6,077 nucleotides of DNA from Nitrospiria bacterium (lineage in GTDB: Bacteria; Nitrospirota; Nitrospiria; JACQBZ01): contig CAKKOZ010000066.1 in NCBI GenBank assembly GCA_919901335.1, positions 1 to 6,077 of the forward strand, in the 5' to 3' direction. Below are positions 5,206 to 6,077 of this stretch, piece by piece. Under the pieces are notes generated by a model. It saw only the letters and a program-made list of their open reading frames with translations. It was not told the DNA's origin and ran no database searches. Both the position numbers and the translations under genes were made by a program. Position 1 is the first letter of the stretch. Every line of letters starts with the position of its first letter.

Positions 5206-6030
5206 TCATGGCTGTTCCAGTTCCCTTAACGCCTGCTCCACCTGCTCCGGCGTGGGGGGAATGCCGTGCAACTCCGGTTTGTTCTCCATGAACGAAACCC
5301 CTTTTCCCTTGACCGTCCGCGCGATGATCACGGTCGGCTTTCCCTTGGCGGCGCGGGCTTCATCAAAGGCCTTCGAGACCTGGTCCCAATCATGGCCGTC
5401 AATCTCGATCGTATGCCACTTGAAGGCCCTCCATTTATCGCCGAGCGGGGCGAGATCCATCACGTCCTTGACCCAGCCGTCCTGCTGGGCCTGGTTGTGG
5501 TCAACGATCACGGTAAGGTTGTCCAGGCCGCGGTTCCCCGCATACAGGGCCGCCTCCCAGACCTGGCCTTCGTCGCACTCCCCGTCGCCCGTCATGACAT
5601 AGACACGGTAATCCTTGCGATCCAATCGGCCGGCCAGGGCCATGCCGATTCCGATCGAGATGCCCTGACCCAGCGATCCGGTCGAAGCCTCGACACCGCC
5701 CATGCGGTGACGCTCGGGATGGCCCTGCAATGGGCTGTCGAGTTTGCGAAGCGTCATCAAGCGATCCACCGGAAAATAGCCGCTTCGCGCGAGAAAGGCG
5801 TACAAGGCCGGCGCGGCATGGCCTTTGCTCAAGATAAACCGGTCACGATCGGGCCAGTCCGGCCGCTTGGGATCATGCCGCAGGACCTGGAAGAAAAGCG
5901 TGGTCAGGATCTCGACCGTCGAAAGCGAACTGGTGGGATGGCCTGAACCGGCCGTCCCGGTCATTTGGATAATATCTTTGCGAACCGTGTTGGCCAGTTT
6001 TTTGAGTTCGTCCCGATCTGAAATGGTCAT
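5206..6030 (-). CDS. Transketolase, N-terminal (TPP-binding) subunit
   Basis: At 274 residues this is the usual length of the N-terminal half in split transketolases. Full-length enzymes are about 620-670 residues and carry this half fused to the pyrimidine-binding half. Visible family motifs in order are GSGHP (28-32), SKGHAAPALYA (68-78), QGHPE (102-106), TGSLGQG (117-123), the thiamine-diphosphate signature GDGECDEGQ (148-156) running to DHNQAQQDG (177-185), KGKGVSFME (241-249) and ELHG with the late histidine at 255. With its C-terminal partner it would transfer two-carbon ketol units in the non-oxidative pentose phosphate pathway or Calvin cycle, in the cytoplasm. That partner is not the next gene downstream. 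The ATG at 6030 lacks a clear Shine-Dalgarno sequence, but the alignment with the family start (a DELKKLANTVRKDI helix) supports it. A dihydroxyacetone-synthase-like or other TPP enzyme is less likely. Confidence 0.95.
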   Translation of the reverse strand: MTISDRDELKKLANTVRKDIIQMTGTAGSGHPTSSLSTVEILTTLFFQVLRHDPKRPDWPDRDRFILSKGHAAPALYAFLARSGYFPVDRLMTLRKLDSPLQGHPERHRMGGVEASTGSLGQGISIGIGMALAGRLDRKDYRVYVMTGDGECDEGQVWEAALYAGNRGLDNLTVIVDHNQAQQDGWVKDVMDLAPLGDKWRAFKWHTIEIDGHDWDQVSKAFDEARAAKGKPTVIIARTVKGKGVSFMENKPELHGIPPTPEQVEQALRELEQP

Positions 6031-6039
6031 GGTGTCATC

Positions 6040-6068
6040 AAATTAACAAAAACGAATCCCCAAGTCAA
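6040..6068 (-). promoter_or_regulatory. Possible promoter of the transketolase subunit gene
   Basis: On the minus strand TTGACT (6068-6063) and TAATTT (6045-6040) are 17 bases apart. The -35 matches five of six bases, the -10 only three. A start near 6033 would leave almost no leader before the ATG at 6030, which fits the missing Shine-Dalgarno sequence but is unproven. Transcription from further upstream is the alternative. Confidence 0.3.
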
Positions 6069-6077
6069 TGACGATCT

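Noticed and set aside
1..6077. CRISPR array, insertion sequence, transposase or integrase
   Set aside because: The repeats present are protein-coding or tRNA-derived; there are no regular spacers and no recombinase motifs in any frame.

Overview
The window is GC-rich and tightly packed, and every gene I can support lies on the minus strand, so transcription runs from high to low coordinates. The organism is most likely a Gram-negative, diderm bacterium: there is an outer-membrane beta-barrel with a C-terminal Trp, there are two lipoboxes, and several proteins carry Sec signals. A transketolase split into separate subunits, together with a cluster of TPR/beta-barrel, FecR-domain and repeat-lipoprotein genes, would fit an environmental phylum such as Nitrospirota or Methylomirabilota, or a deltaproteobacterial relative. 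That placement is a guess from gene style and not from any search.

Right part (4662-6030): a thiamine-diphosphate-binding N-terminal transketolase subunit is followed, 31 bp after its stop at the start I prefer, by a small exported protein of unknown function with a probable Ig-like fold. The expected C-terminal transketolase subunit is not next to it.

Middle (4272-4661): a complete tRNA-Gly(GCC) gene with encoded CCA has its own near-consensus promoter, whose -35 box abuts the stop codon of the upstream gene. The last 22 bases of the tRNA gene are duplicated exactly 121 bp downstream. The 99 bp between the two copies hold a palindrome-rich segment, which looks like an attachment-site scar or a small structured element. 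A good sigma70-type promoter then leads into the next gene cluster.

Left part (1-4271): four genes in a row with overlaps or short gaps, probably one operon. In order they are a TPR plus outer-membrane beta-barrel protein, an exported FecR-domain protein with a disordered Pro/Ala/Glu-rich tail, a 70-residue coiled-coil lipoprotein, and a large lipoprotein that runs off the left edge. The last is built from Cys-containing InlB-B-like repeats with one Big_2-type Ig domain.

TPR domain plus barrel is the architecture of Slam-type surface-lipoprotein exporters. With two lipoprotein genes in the same run, the most interesting reading is a dedicated system for making or displaying a surface lipoprotein. 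This is inferred from architecture and context and is not demonstrated.
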